Source: Cloeon dipterum
Taxonomy: Eukaryota; Arthropoda; Insecta; Ephemeroptera; Baetidae
Direction of reading: 5' to 3'
DNA: 64,000 nt
Assembly (NCBI RefSeq): GCF_949628265.1
Contig: NC_088788.1
Span: forward strand, 5,580,001-5,644,000
Below the pieces are notes generated by a model, which saw only the letters and a list, made by a program, of their open reading frames with translations, was not told the origin of the DNA and searched no databases. Shown here one piece after another: positions 48,561 through 62,289 of this stretch (position 1 is its first letter; each line of letters opens with the position of its first letter). The position numbers and the translations under genes are program-made.

Positions 48561-51500
48561 AATTCCCCATGCTAAAAAATTTCCAGACATAGACGAACTG
48601 TTTTTTTTGCAGGTTTGTAATAGGCTAAACAGACCAACCTAAGTTCAATCTTGTGTTCCTAAAAATTTATTTAAATTACAAAAAATGAACATATCATTAA
48701 ACTCTTAAATAAATTCACCCTAAAATTTGGTATTAATTTCAGCTATTACTTATTGTTTTAAATGAATCAGGAAAGACACCCCATTAATTTCTAAACAATA
48801 TGATTGGCCAAAAAATATTTAAACACTGCAAAATCTATAAAAATACACGGTGTATTATATTAATGAGAACGATCGAGACAGTTTTTCCATCTAATAATCG
48901 AGAGAAGAATGAGAGAGTAAGATTTATTTGAACTTGCGGAGCTAATTAAAATTCTGCAGATAGATATGGTGCTTCTGAATAAGAGATTTGGTCCGAGAAG
49001 TTGTACTCTGAGCTGTCCGTCTAAACAGTAAGTGAGAAAGAGAGAGAGAGTTTAATAGAGATGTCACCGGATGAAAGGAACACCTGAAACAGAATGATTG
49101 AAAAGAAGTAAGTCATCGGCACTCATTAGGGACTCATTGTTTGGTAAACTGAGACCGAGTGACCCTCATAGCAAAAGGCAGGGATATCAATGAACGGGAG
49201 CGCCGAGGGAAAGTGCAGCCGGTGGGCCACCCCTACCACTGCCACTGCCGAGCCGCCCCCCGTCGTCAGCTGACGCGTTCCCATATACACCGCAAATTGA
49301 TTCAAGTGTACGACTGGCTGACATACATAATATATTCCGTCTGATGGCTCAAATCATCAGGTTCTAAATTTTTAAAACACAAAATAAATTCTCGACAAAA
49401 TTAATTTTAGGAAAACTAGTTTAAAAGAAATTACTCCATAGAAATAGCTGAAAAATCTTAATATAAAATGAAAATATAGAATTACTAAAAAATTTGACTT
49501 TTTTGCCCTCTATCAGCAATTTAAACGAAGTTATCCTATTTTGGGGTGAGATTTGGTAAATTTAAAATGTTTCCTTCATATCAAGTGCAGCAAAGCCGAC
49601 CTGATCTTATAGAATTTGTATCGAATAAATTAACAGATTTATTTATATATTTTGAAATCTGAGGAAGATACCACCTTTTTTGGCTCTGCTATTTCCATCC
49701 AATCCTTTTTCTAGTACTTTCTGGTAATTAAAGCTCATATTTTTATAAAAAAATTAATTCAGTGAGATATTACAACATTTAAAGTAACGCACAAATTTGG
49801 GCAGATTTGGTCATGTTGGAATTGCTTTTAATTTTAAAACAAATGAGGTTAAAAATTAATCGAATTTTATGTAAATGAATATAATTGATCACGATTACAA
49901 ATACTACCGTCAAATTATATCATCAATTAAAAATGACAAAATTCTGCATAGACGCGCGGAACAAAAGATTGTGTTGATGTTGCCTAGCAGAGTTTTGTCA
50001 AAATGTACAGCGTAAATTATTCAATGTGTATTTAAAACTAATATGCTTTGTCAAAATATTTAAGAATGCTTTCATTTCATTTAAAAATTAAATTCAATAA
50101 GAGACAATTACCTATATTCCAAGGGATCTTATTGCGGATCAGCAGAGTAACTATGCAAGTTTTTAAATTTATATTTTAATTTATTGCCATTTTTTAAACG
50201 TGTTTGAAATTAAAAATTGTTTTTAAATATATGTGTAATTTTTTATACAAATTTTTCAAAAATAAATTCTTATCTTTTATATTAATTTAAAATTTAACTT
50301 GTTTAATATTTTAAATTATTTATTGTATAAATATATGTAGGCAACAATATATTGTCATTAAATTAATACACCATTAGCTTATGAGTCTATAATTTTTGAA
50401 CTATGTTTAATATTGCCTAAATCATGATATGCATATATGATTTTAGAAATTGAAATAATAAAATTGAAAATAAAAATGAACCATCACCTTAATCTTTTGA
50501 ATTCTTCCGGGTTTTTCCTCACATTTCCACGAATTTATTTTAATCTCCTTCACCATTTTCTGGGACCGGAAAAAGTGCAACAAAGTGTCTGCGTAAAAGA
50601 GCGAGGGTCTGCTGTGTGGCGAAGCCATTAAATCAATGCGCCGCAACACTTGCGCGCGCGAAATGCAATTCATCCGCAATAGGATAACAATGAAAGGAAA
50701 GTGAGTCAGCGCGCGAGCCGCACCACACCGCGACGAATCTCGAGGTGAAATCAGCGCACTGGCGGCGAAAGCAGGGGATTAAAAGTCGGTCGTGTTGCAT
50801 ACCCACTGTTCGGCAGGCATGCAGGGGTCGTTCGCTCGCTTTTGGTACGCAATGCGCCGCAGCTGCGTTTGCTTTTTGTTTCTCCGCGCGAACGGCACAG
50901 ACAGAGAGAGAGAGAGCACGGCGAATTATCATAATCATAATTCGACGCCGGCTTACCATCAGACTCGATTAGATTTGGTTTTCAAAAGTGCACGGACGCA
51001 ACAGCGAGCGGCCCTCCTCGTGTCAATCATCCGACAAATTTTAATCTCGCGCGCACTCGCTCCTGGCTCACTTCATACATACGACCACCCAAACCTTTTC
51101 ATTGCAATTTACATATTTTATTTTTTAAATTTGTTTCTACAATATTTGTAGCTAGTGCTCCCGCACACGATTTTTTTTCTTTTCCTCAGATTTAAAAAAT
51201 ATTGTTAGAAAGGTCAATGAAAATGATTAAATAAATTGTTCTCTGAAATTATCCCTCTCGTCGACAATCTTGATGCGAGGCTATGACAGCCAACATGATG
51301 ATAAATTGCCAGCTCAGCGCAGAAGGGTAAATTAGAATTAATTAGAGTAATTTGAATTCATTTTACATTTCAAAAGAAATAATCGTTCCACGGCTTGTTT
51401 TTGTTTTAAATTGTGCTTATTGTTTACTGAAAAAAATGATGATATTATTTTTTCACTGGGCGGCATTTACGGCCTTCAGTTTCCTAAGTGTATTTTCGTT

Positions 51501-52149
51501 AAAAAATGAATCAGATTTTCAGTCTTCAAAATTTCTTTAAATAACAAACTAGAATTTTGGAGCATCTTGAATGTTTGCAGGGTCAAAACTTCGAGGTTAG
51601 TTGTTTAATTTTTGTTTCTTTATTTTTTTAATGAACGCCTGCACTTTAAGCATAGCTCATGTTTTCAAATTTAAAGTTCGTTTGATAAATTGTTTAAAAT
51701 TCTAGAAGGGTTTGGGTAATATTAAAAATAGACAATTTTTAAATGACTTTATGAAAATGTTAAATGCTTTTAACCGTTTTTTTTTGGCCAATTGAGTCAT
51801 AGTTTAAAAAGTTTTAATTTTTTCCCATGGTCTCTTCTAGTTAAAAGAGCGTTTGGGTTCAAATTAAATGGCTATAACGGTGATTATCAATAATTTAATA
51901 TTTAAATTTAATTGATTAATTTTAAATTTAAGAAAATATATCGCAATTGTAAATGATTGCAATAATTTATTAGATGAAATCAACATACAACTTATGCGCG
52001 ACCAAAAAACGAGGAAATCGCTATTTGTAAATATCCAGATACGACCAAACCAAATCTTTTCTGAAAAGCATTTTTTAGTTTATTATTAAATGAACTTCTG
52101 ACAATGTAGACCATTTATGAAGTCGTTTTCAGAAGCGATTTAGAAGCTT
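48561..52149. other. Gene-free interval with GC-rich islands
   Basis: GC-rich patches at about 49190-49330 and 50560-51090 contrast with AT-rich surroundings. They contain GAGA tracts (about 49031-49050 and 50899-50917). Within the second are an AACAATG Sox-like site (about 50687), GGATTA (about 50777) and an E-box CAGCTG (about 50858). These look like regulatory elements. No gene supported. Confidence 0.35.
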
Positions 52150-52575
52150 TTTAGCCTCAATTTCGTGAATACTGCATAATCCTGGAAAATCCATGTTGCC
52201 AATGCATCAATTCATTCTTAAGGATTCAGTTGAAGCCAAAATTAACCTAGGTAGCAATTAAGTGGCTGAAAAGTTAGTATGCTTTTCAAATGGAAAGGAC
52301 TGTCTCCATCCTTACTAGAAATCTGATTTTATTTCAGGTTTTAAACGCTGTTGGACAGATCTCGACGAGAGGGATTGAAATCTGCCAGGAAAATGTGGTC
52401 AAGCGCGGAAATTTTGGAGAAAATTTGAACATTTTAAATTTTTACAGTAGCAAGTTCCCTTTTTGATTGTTGCAAATTGATCATCGATGAACTGCTTATT
52501 GCATCAAACAATTCAAATAATTTTCAATTGTTGCCCTGTATCAATCCAATAGAGGTTTACAGTTAAGCGAATCCT
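52150..52575 (+). repeat. Dispersed repeat R1, copy 3
   Basis: Shares the 5' part ('aaggattcagttgaagccaa', 'cctaggtagca') and the 3' part ('acagatctcgacgagaggga') with the copies at 48086-48560 and 63600-63995. Confidence 0.8.
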
Positions 52576-55290
52576 GCCTTTTTTGCGAAAAAAAGCCAAA
52601 AAATCGTCATATTAGTCGTTTATCTTGATATATTTTCTACAGACTCTATATATCATTTTATTGAAATGATCCACACATAGAATGGTCTTGGAAGGAGTTA
52701 AAAAAATTTGTTTTAATTAAGAGACTCCACGATAATTTCCAACGCGATTTAAAAATTAAAAGCACGAGTTTGAATATATACATACTGAATATTAAATTTA
52801 AATTATTTTGAAATCGAAGCAACTTCAATATGCTCTTTTCAATTCATTGAATGAATGAACAAAGGATTTTTCCGTCCGAATGACAGCGAGTGCATGGTCG
52901 AGCTTGCCGAAAAAGTGGTCCCCACTCACTCCACTCCAGGGGGACGAGCCTGCACCCTCGTGGCTCAAATAACCCTTGAATGGCTCTTTTAATCGCTCAT
53001 TGCAAAGCAAAACACACGCGGCACGCCCTCCCCTCCGCGAACGCCGCGCACCCCCAGACCGGTGGTTTTGCGGGCCGCGATGATCGCATAATCAGGTGTT
53101 TGAGCTATCCACACAACACAACACGCAAATTATAATCAAACGGCCCGAGATGAAAGGACACTCGAGTGCGTAATTCGGCCTTTGTTGCAGCCGCCGCCGC
53201 CGCCGCGAGATTTCAATGCTGGATGCGATACGAGAGCAGTCCGTCCGTCGAGATGAGGCAATCGAGAGAGTGATAGCTTTGTCATTGCAGATCACGCCTC
53301 ACTTCACCCACGAGGACCAAGCGCGCGCATCATTCGGCATGAATTACAACATCTGCCTGTTGATGCCTTTAATTAAAATTCTATGATTCGAATATGGTTT
53401 TATTACCAAACAAAATTGAAATAGAAATTTGAATGAAAAGTTTATTAAAAATTGGAAAATTTTATAATTTGGAAGACGAAATTTTCTGTTTGCTTGTACA
53501 GTGAGCAGGGTTCGCAAAAACCAGCATTTTTCCGGAAGAAACTCACTGCATTGCAAAAAACTGTATTTTCCGCTAATTTGCGCATTTTTTTTAGAAACGC
53601 ATGCATGACAAAAAAATCTCATGATGGATGAACAAAAATAGGGATCAAGAAAAATGCTACGGGTTTCCCCAAAAGACCAAAAATTCTAACAGCAATCGTA
53701 ATTTTCCAAAATTTAGGACTATGACCTTTTATGGCCTTTTTGGGGTAAATAAAAAAATTCCAAAACTGGTGGGGTTTTCCAGCTGTTTTTTCTATTTTTT
53801 TAACAGCATTTTAGTATATTGCAAAATTGGCGAACACTGACAGTAAGAGAGAGAAATTAAGAAACTGGGCATGAAGATTCCAGCCAACGTGGCTCATTTC
53901 ACACCCCCTACCGATTGACTCTGTTTTCATCCTCTATCTGGAGCAATTTATAAACCTTAAATCTTTTTGACAGCGATCCAACTATCTTTCGATTTGTTGA
54001 CTTTCAGCGGCTTTTCGCTTGTACAACCGTATTTGTGAGTTTTGTCATTAAAATTATTTTATCAGCATAAATAAAATTAAATTTCAAAGAACGATATTAT
54101 TATCTTTTTTAAATCTACAATTAACAATTAATTATAATACTTCCCCATACATTTGGTGAGATGAAAGCAAGTTGTGAATATTTAATTTAACTTAAAATTT
54201 TTAAATATATTTAGAATTAAATTATGTTTTAAATACGAATCATTTTGATAAAATAACTAACCAATTGTTGATAAGTAAGAATAAACTTGAATTTTGAATT
54301 AAGATTATTTTCCGCATTGAATATAAATGAGGTCCTAAGAAATTATGATCTAATATTTTTGATTGAAGAAACGTGCGATTCTTAATTCTGGAGAGTCATT
54401 TTTATCATATATTTTTCAAACCACGCTTCCTTTATTCTTACTAATAAAAGTTTATAATTCATCGAACTTTTTACAATAGGGTTAGACGATTTCTGGCTCT
54501 ACTCTGATAGCAATTAAAGTTAAAAAAGCTCTCAAAGAACGCGGAAATCGGGATTTGAAGCTAATTTGACAGAAATGGTCTACCAAAACATTAAAAATTC
54601 AAATGAAAGCGTTTGCGATGTGATTTTTTTTTTTAAATTGCCTATCCTGAAAATATCAATAAATTTGTTCTTCTGTGGTGTTATTATATTCGTTCAATGG
54701 AGTGGCGGGCAAGAAGCGTGTCACGCATTTGCACTGGCTGCGCGCCGGTTTTCGGTCCATTAGCATCACGTGCTACGATTCTCAGGGGGCGGGTGCGCCT
54801 TTTCTCATTATTTCATCCGGGCAGCACCTGTTTGCGAGCCTGCTGCGGCTCATCCTCCTTTGCTTACATATTTGCTGCCACCCCCTGAATTGGTGAATTG
54901 GCAGCTGTTGAAAATTAAATCTGAGCCGCAAGCAAAGCCAGCGCTCCACCGCATTGTGTCGCGCCCCTCACCAATGTGCGTGCATAATTGAAAACGAATA
55001 CGCTCGTCGCAATTGATTTTACTTTTCAGAATTTGCCACAGTTTATTAAGAAGATCAGTCAGAGGATTTTTTTAACAAAAAGATTTATTGAAAAAAATTG
55101 CAATTTATATTTGTTTTGGACAAATCTTTGACTCTCAATCTCTTTCTTAATATAATATCGTGTTTAAAAATTTTATCCTGAATATATTTTTAGTATAAAT
55201 TCTTAAATTAAAATATTTTAAAAATTTCCAGCTTGTAAAATTCGTAAATTTGTCACAAAGGGATTTTCATCATTTTTCATTGCTTCAATT
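52576..55290. other. Gene-free interval with GC-rich islands
   Basis: GC-rich patches lie at about 52860-53330 (with a CCG trinucleotide run near 53192) and 54690-54980. The frames inside them overlap in several phases and lack splice context. The remainder is AT-rich. Confidence 0.4.
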
Positions 55291-55296
55291 TTTATT
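55291..55296 (-). terminator. Polyadenylation signal of RSPH3
   Basis: AATAAA on the minus strand lies only 14 bases after the RSPH3 stop codon, giving a very short 3' UTR. Confidence 0.6.
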
Positions 55297-55309
55297 CTTG
55301 CTTACTTTT

Positions 55310-58300
55310 CTAGCTGTTTTGCTCTGGCTCGTCCTCTGCGGACTTTTGCTGATCTTCGTTCTCCTCTTCAATTTCATCTTCGCCGCAAGCCTGGCGCAGC
55401 TCTGCTCTCGTTTCTAGCACCTCCCGCACGATGTCTGCAAGGATTTTAATTAAACACTTTATTTTACACGTATTTTACACGTATTTTACTTATTTTGTGC
55501 TAACAAAGAACAAGAGTATTAATTTTGTTTACACAAGGTTAACAATCGTTGTTACCATGGGGTGAGCAGGGTAAATTTAGTTATTTAATGAACTAAAGAA
55601 ATTTTTAATTGAATTTATTAAGAAATTCAAAAATAATTAATCCATTAAAATTAAAGCTACGCAAAAACTGAAAATGTTGATAGGCGTTTCTTTGTATAGA
55701 ACTTAAATTATTTAATTAAAAAACCCAACAGTAAATTGTTCAAAGAATATGCACATAAAGTTAAAAATTTCTAGCTCTTATACTTTAATTATTCTTTAAG
55801 TTTAACAAAGTTTACCGTGAGATCTTGTTTAAAGGAAAACAGCATAAAAATGATATGAATATAGGATTTTACACGATCGGCAGATTAAACTGCTGAATAT
55901 AAATTAATAAATATAAAAAATAAGAAATTTATTGCAAAACTCTCTAAAAAACTAAAAATGTTTAAGGAAAAAACTGTTGGTTTTAATTGAGAATATTCCC
56001 CTAAAATCTAAAATTTGAAATTTTAGAAATTATCTCCCTATCTGGCTGTTTAACCAATAGAAAACATTTTTTGAACTTGCCCCCGTTTGCACCAATTTTA
56101 CAGTTATTTTTTTAAGATTACATGTTTGTTCTTAAAAACACGTGCCCTTTTTATGATAGTGATCAGCTGATAAGCCGCAAACAGGCCGAATATGTATGGG
56201 GATGGGGGTCGTGTGCGTGTGTGCTGCACGCACGTGTCCGTGCGCTTGACTTTGGTCGAGGGCGGACGCGTGCCGCAGCCACGCGCGCCCCGTTCCAAAA
56301 CAAATCACTGCGCGCTCACGCTTCATTGATTTCCGAATGACGACGCATGGTTTTGAAAAATGCAGGAAGCCTATATGTGGTTTACTTATTCATTGCAGAC
56401 GAGACTCACCTGAAATCACGTGCCGGCTGGTGATCATCGTCTTCATTTCCTGAGCCACCTCCTCGATCAGCCACGGCATCACACCGGTTCCAGTCTCAAC
56501 TTCTGCAAAAAATTTAGTTATTTGTTTTAAATTTTTTAAAAACAGAGTAATAATTATACCAGACAATATTTTTTAAATTTCATAAATATGAGAAAGAGTA
56601 AAAATAAAATAGAAATTCCCCAATTCTCTCCCGAAAGACGAAGTTTTTTTTTTAACATTTTCACTTTCTTTGAGAAATTGTTGGCTAAGGAAGGATTTAA
56701 AGCGATGATGAAGTAAAATTTATTGCCAATCACTTTTCTAATTAAATGAAAAATGATCTGTTCAAAATTTCCAGAGGCTTTCTTAATATAACTTCTAAAT
56801 GAAGTTTAGTTAAGGGATCGCAAAACCCGTTTTTTTCCAACAAAATCTTGAAGAATTGGATATCTCAAATATCCTAATATTGAAAAACCGTGAATTTAAC
56901 CCAATAATATTATAAAATAATTAAATTTGGATGATATAAATTATATTTAAAAATAATAATTAATTGAAACAAATTATTGGATATTTTAGCATTCAATGGA
57001 ATTTAACAGACTTTCTGTATTATTTGGTGCAAAAATTAAATCTTTTGGAACTTTTTAATTTTGAAAAACAAAGGAAAATATTGAAAACCTAAACTCCAGT
57101 GGAGCATTTTTACGTATTGCAAAACTATATGGCGAATTATGGTTTTTACTCAACGTTCACAGCCCAAATAAATTCGATTGCTCTCAAACGGTTTAAATTG
57201 GGTCAAAGTTAATTACAATCGCACGATTAGTGCTTTTTATGATCCAATCCAAGACGATTGGATGATAAGAAAATAAGGCTGATTGAGTGATCGTCCAAAT
57301 TTAATTTCCCTTTTATCAATGAAATTTTTTTGTGTGAAACTACGTGTCAAAATCAATATTCTTTGGTAAAAAGAAACCATGATTGGGCTGTTATTATTAA
57401 TTTTGATATATTAAATTTAGAAAACTCTTGTTTGCAACGATCCTTGATTATTTATCTCAAATGTTTAACATCAAACTAACGCATTGAAGGTAGGCTTTCA
57501 AAATTATGTAAAATATTTTTGAAACATGATTCTGGGTAGAAAGTTATAATATAAAAAAATTACTTGAAAAAACGTGATATATTAAAATAAATTTAAAAAA
57601 ATAAATTAATACAGTTTCGTATAAATCATACTAAGTATTGGCATGTACTTCTACATACACACCCGTTCATAGAAACGCGAAATTTAATTAGAATATTTTA
57701 CAGAGACTTTTTTAAATTTTACCACTCCATTACAAACCAAAGCGTTTCGAGTCAAATTAAAAATTTCATAGAAATCAATTTCCTGACTGCTTTAATAAAA
57801 TTTTAGGATTCTAGCGTCCATTTATATTTTTCAAAGATCAACGGGGTCCAGGTGTGCGATAATATTGGTTCGCACTGCGCATATCCAAGATGGCGTCTGA
57901 ATGTGGGAAACGAAAAGCTCTTTGTATTCCTTACGAGAGTCAAGAGTTTGTTTTTACGATCCAAAAGACACAATTAGATAAGAGTAAAGCAAATAATGTC
58001 ACAATATTGACCAAAACTTGGTTCTTTTCGCGCATTTTCACGTGACCGTTTCTTCGCACCATACTCCACCGGACGCCATATCTGCGCGTCGCACGAATCT
58101 GGTCCCCGCTGGGGTAGATGATCTTGGAAAATTTAATTTTTCCATATTATGAAAATGCAACCCCGATTGAAATCCATATCAAATTTGTAAACAACGATTC
58201 ATCCTTTTAAAATGCATAAATAAACAGAATTTTCGTCACCTTTCTGCACGGGTGCAGGGATTTGTCCAGCCTTGGCGAGTCCCTCGAGCACGGAGGGCAG

Positions 58301-61300
58301 CAGCTCCTCGAGCATGGCCTGGCTGAGGGCGAGGGCGGCGGCGCGCTCCTCGGCCCTCTTCTGCTCCTGGTAGGCGGCCTCCTGCTCGCGCGTCCGCACC
58401 TCCTGCCCCGTCCCGACCGCCAATTAATTCACCGTTCCGAATTTTAAAATTGCAGCGTCACGTACCTTTTCTTTCTGCAGGCGGAACTCGCGCTCCTGCA
58501 CGCGGCGCGCCTCGGCCCACTCGGCCAGCCGCAGTTCGTGGAGGCGGCGCTGCTGCGCCCTGAGCGCCGCCACCTCCTCCTCCTGCAGCACCTCGGACAG
58601 CGCCTGCTCCAGCGCCCGACCCACCACGCCGCCCACCACGGGCTGGCTGTCGTTCTCGAAGTCAAACAGCTGGTAGAAATCGAAATTTTGAAAATAAATA
58701 TTTAAAAATAATCTTGAAGCAATATATGTTTTAATTGGGCTGAAATGTGTTTTTTTTAAAGAAAAATTGGTTTATTTTAAAATTCATATACAAAAATTTA
58801 TCTGAGAAATTGACCACTGTTGGCCCACTACCCCTCACTGGAAGATGCGACGTTTCAATATATTTTAGACGGTCTTAATGGCATAAGCGGACCAACTCTT
58901 TTGCTTATTTGGAATTAGATACATGTACACATGAAACAAATGGAATAAAAGTTGTTTGAAAATTAAATAAAATATGTGTCTTTTAATATTATTTCTTCTT
59001 CAAGACCTATAAAAATGTTTAAATTACTTTTTAGACTCTAAAAACACACACTTGAGCCATTTTAACTGCTGCAATTACAATGTTGGTGCATCAATGGATG
59101 CAGGTGATGTTAAAAGCTTAAATTACACTAAAATATATTTTTTTATTTTTCAGACACGGGTTCCTTTAATATCGCATTGGAATTTTGTTTATCCTTAAAT
59201 TAAATTAAATTCGGTCTACTGAATAATTTTTATAATTTCACAACCAGGAAAAAAATTGAAACATGTCAAAAAATCAAGATTGGATAAAATCCGTAATTCC
59301 AGGCTGTTAATATTTTTAAAAGGAGATTCCGTCCCAAATACGAGCACTGCGTGGAAGGTGCGTTAATCTATCCTAGTTGCATACCAGTCTAATACAAATT
59401 TGGACTGTTGTTTGGTCTGGAATGTGCTCGAGTCACCTGAGCGTGACGTATTAGTGAAAAGGCCTGCACTCTTTCATTAATTTGTAAGACGCTTTAATTC
59501 GGTGACTCACTAAGGCACTAATCATGCGACCAATCAACTTTTTAAAAAAATTTCAACTGCGTGTATCAATTAAAAAATTATAATAGATTAATGGATCCTT
59601 AATTTTGATGATTTTCGAAGCCATTTTCGCTGTTATATCACTTTCAACTCACCTCGCCGGGCCAAACTTGCGTGTGCTGGTCGGTGCCGTGCTTGATTGG
59701 CACGCAGGGCGGCGACCGGGGTCTCTCCCAGCCCGCGTCCGTTTGGCAAGAAGCCTCGAGCTCCCTCGGCCTCTCGGTAATCTGCAGCATATTCAATCCA
59801 GTTTTTTTTAACCAGTTTATTAAAATGAAGGGGATAAAGTCACCTCTTCTAAGTTAATGTCAGTCTGTACGTTGGTGTGGTGTCTGCCGTCAACGGGGGG
59901 CGGCGTGCCCAACTTGCGGAAGGCCTTCGAGGGCCGCACCCTTCTCCGGGCCGCCGCGCGCCGTCGGGACTCCTCCAGCCGCTCAGCAGGCTGCGGAAAT
60001 TAAACACACAATTGCAGATGCTGGCATTACTCCACTTATCCAAGCAAAGCGGAATTTATGTATATATAAAATCTATTCTTTAGTAAATTTCTAATTTTTG
60101 TTTATAAATGGAGGATTTTAGCTAGAGATGGGGAATTCATCGAATTTCATCGAGATTTACCAAAAAAATTCCTATTGAAGAGTTGCACAATATATGTTGT
60201 GAATTGACCAGTTGCATAAACTCTTAGTTATTGAAGCCGCAAACAGATGGCGCCACCGTAGACTTTCGATTTTAAGGCACTTCCGCTGCGATTTCAGACT
60301 CAATCTAGCTACTGTGCATTCTTCAATTAATTTGCTAATTTTTGACGTGCTGAAAACCAAAATCGGTTCAGCCAATCGCCGTAGAATCGTGAAAAACTAT
60401 TTTTTGAAATAAAAAAATCTTTTCCAACGTTTCTACGGCGAATGGCTGAACCGATTTTGGTTTTCAGCACGTCAAAAAATAGCAAATTAATTAAAAAAAG
60501 CAAAACAGCTAGATTGAGTCTGAAATCGCAGCGAAAATGCCTTAAAACCGATTAAAACAAAATTTTTTAAGAAAGTCTGTGGTTGCGCCATCTGTTGGCG
60601 GCTTCAATAACTAAGGGCTTATGCAACTGGTCAATTGATTGAATTTTAAATTTGTTATTCTCTTTAAAAAATAAACCCTATACGTCAAAAATCAATTCTA
60701 CCTTTCGCAAAAGCAAATTTACTCTATTTTTAAAGAAAGATCGAATGGATTTTGCAAAACATTTGCTCAAAATAAGAAATCCTTGGAATCTGGCGATCTA
60801 AAATGAAAATTTTCATATCAGACGTGTCATTAGAAAGAAATTGTGGCATATCTTAAATCAATTACCACGAAAAATGGGGTAACTTTATCGGATTATGCAT
60901 GATGAAGTGTGTCACCTAGACAAACTCTCAGCTCTCCTTGGTGCGAGGGATCGATCGGTGCTTTGTATTTTCTACATCATGATATTTTCCGATTTTTGCT
61001 CTATGTGGGGTGGATAAATAATTTAGATTAATACGTTTCACCCTTCTGTTTTAATATTATACAATATTTGAAAAGTTGATTTGAATTTCACATAATTGAA
61101 CTTATATTACTGAAGACCTCAAATTGCGTATTTATTTATTTTGAATTATGTATAACATAAAACATAATATGTATACTATATAAATTTATAAATATAGAAG
61201 TAATAACTTAAATTAATTATAAAAATTAAATGTTAAAAAATTAATATTAAAATATTTCTTTTGTTGAAAAAAAAAACGGATTTTAAAATAATTTTTGAAT

Positions 61301-61663
61301 ATTTTGTTTTTGCGTGACAATAAAAAATGCTTGAAATGTGTAAGCTAAAAATTGCATTTCAGAGCAAAACAAAACCAAGGTTTTCTTGCTATATTAACAT
61401 TTATTTATAACTTTACAAATTTTTACAATAAAATGTAAAAATCAGTTTGTTCCATTCACGACACTAAAAATTTCGATTCTGAAGCCCCCTCTCTAGTCAT
61501 ATATAGAAAAAATGCAAGTGCAAATGAAGAAGAAGAAAACCAGCGGGTGCAGGAAAAGTGAGGCTCATGCAATTTTTAATGCTTTTTATTTTACCTGCGG
61601 CTGCGACAACAATTTGGCGTACCCGAAATACGGGTTCCATTTGCGCTCTTGCTGCTGCTGCAT
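55310..61663 (-). CDS. Rsph3: Radial spoke head protein 3 (RSPH3)
   Basis: Seven exons join in phase: 61663-61595, 59990-59844, 59781-59653, 58669-58466, 58402-58240, 56502-56410 and 55434-55310 (TAG). They give 309 residues. Family landmarks appear in order: VQTDINLEE, CQTDAGWERPRSPP, the core LFDFEND then VGRALEQALSEVLQEEEVAA, a long Arg/Glu-rich helix, LEELLPSVLEGL, MPWLIEEVAQEM and IVREVLE. RSPH3 is the structural stalk protein of radial spokes in 9+2 axonemes and an A-kinase anchor. The C-terminus ends in an acidic tail. The N-terminus (MQQQQERKWNPYFGY) is short for the family, so an additional 5' exon is possible. Large introns hold a foldback element and a small inverted-repeat element. 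Confidence 0.93.
56150..56345. other. GC-rich island within RSPH3 intron 6
   Basis: A GC-rich patch with several ACGTG/CGTG motifs just after exon 6. Overlapping frames on both strands show no family features. Possibly regulatory. Confidence 0.3.
57837..58120. repeat. Small inverted-repeat element in RSPH3 intron 5 (tentative)
   Basis: The left end, cggggtccaggtgtgcga, resembles the reverse complement of the right end, cggggaccagattcgtgcga. The left arm continues into AAGATGGCGTC (57889-57899), the right arm (reverse complement) into ATATGGCGTCC. A 51-codon plus-strand frame opens at ATG 57892. Either a short TIR element or a relic of a promoter. Confidence 0.4.
60202..60642. repeat. Foldback palindrome FB, copy 2
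   Basis: This copy, in RSPH3 intron 1, is palindromic to its ends: left 'aattgaccagttgcataaac' and right 'gggcttatgcaactggtcaa'. The AGATGGCGC motif is at 60245-60253 and inverted at 60585-60593. Confidence 0.9.
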
Positions 61664-62280
61664 GAAAGAAATGACCGGGTTTGCTTTTGACCATCGTTCT
61701 TTCCCTTATTTAAATCCACGCACATTCCGGGGAGGATCATTATCCTCGCCCATTAAAGCGCGAGAATTACAACCAAATATCTAACTTATCTGGCGAACAA
61801 AATCGACGCAGTCACACAATTACAACAGCGACGAGAATATTGATCCTCCGCCGTCATGGACATGGACGGACATGATAGTAATTGCCTATCTACAAATCTA
61901 CAGGCCGGCTGGTCAGTCTGGCCGCGGAAAAGGTCGACGAACTGACCGACCGACCGGCCGGGCGTCTATGCTACAACTACTCTTTACTCGCTTATTTACT
62001 TTTTATTTTAATAGCTTATTTGCATGATCGGCCGTCTTTATGTATGCACGGCCCGACCGCAAGGGTGGATTCAGTGACTGTATGTAATTCGCTTCAAATA
62101 ACGTCACGACAGACTTGAAAAGAAAAAAAAAATAATTTTAAAAATATTAAGCGTAAAATTTATCTGGTTAGAATAAGGAAAAAATTCAATAGAATCTTTC
62201 TATTGTATTTTATTTCCCATATAACACTAAATATTGGATTCTCTGGCAAATCATGTCCCACACTAAGAAATAGCCTGCAA
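61664..62280. promoter_or_regulatory. RSPH3 upstream region
   Basis: Includes a GC-rich stretch (about 61900-61970) with a gaccgaccgaccggcc run. No TATA box placed. The promoter is inferred only from position. Confidence 0.3.
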
Positions 62281-62289
62281 GATTGTTTC

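Noticed and set aside
54675-54896. GC-rich 73-codon frame
   Set aside because: Several overlapping frames are open here because of base composition. No acceptor or donor, and no family resemblance.
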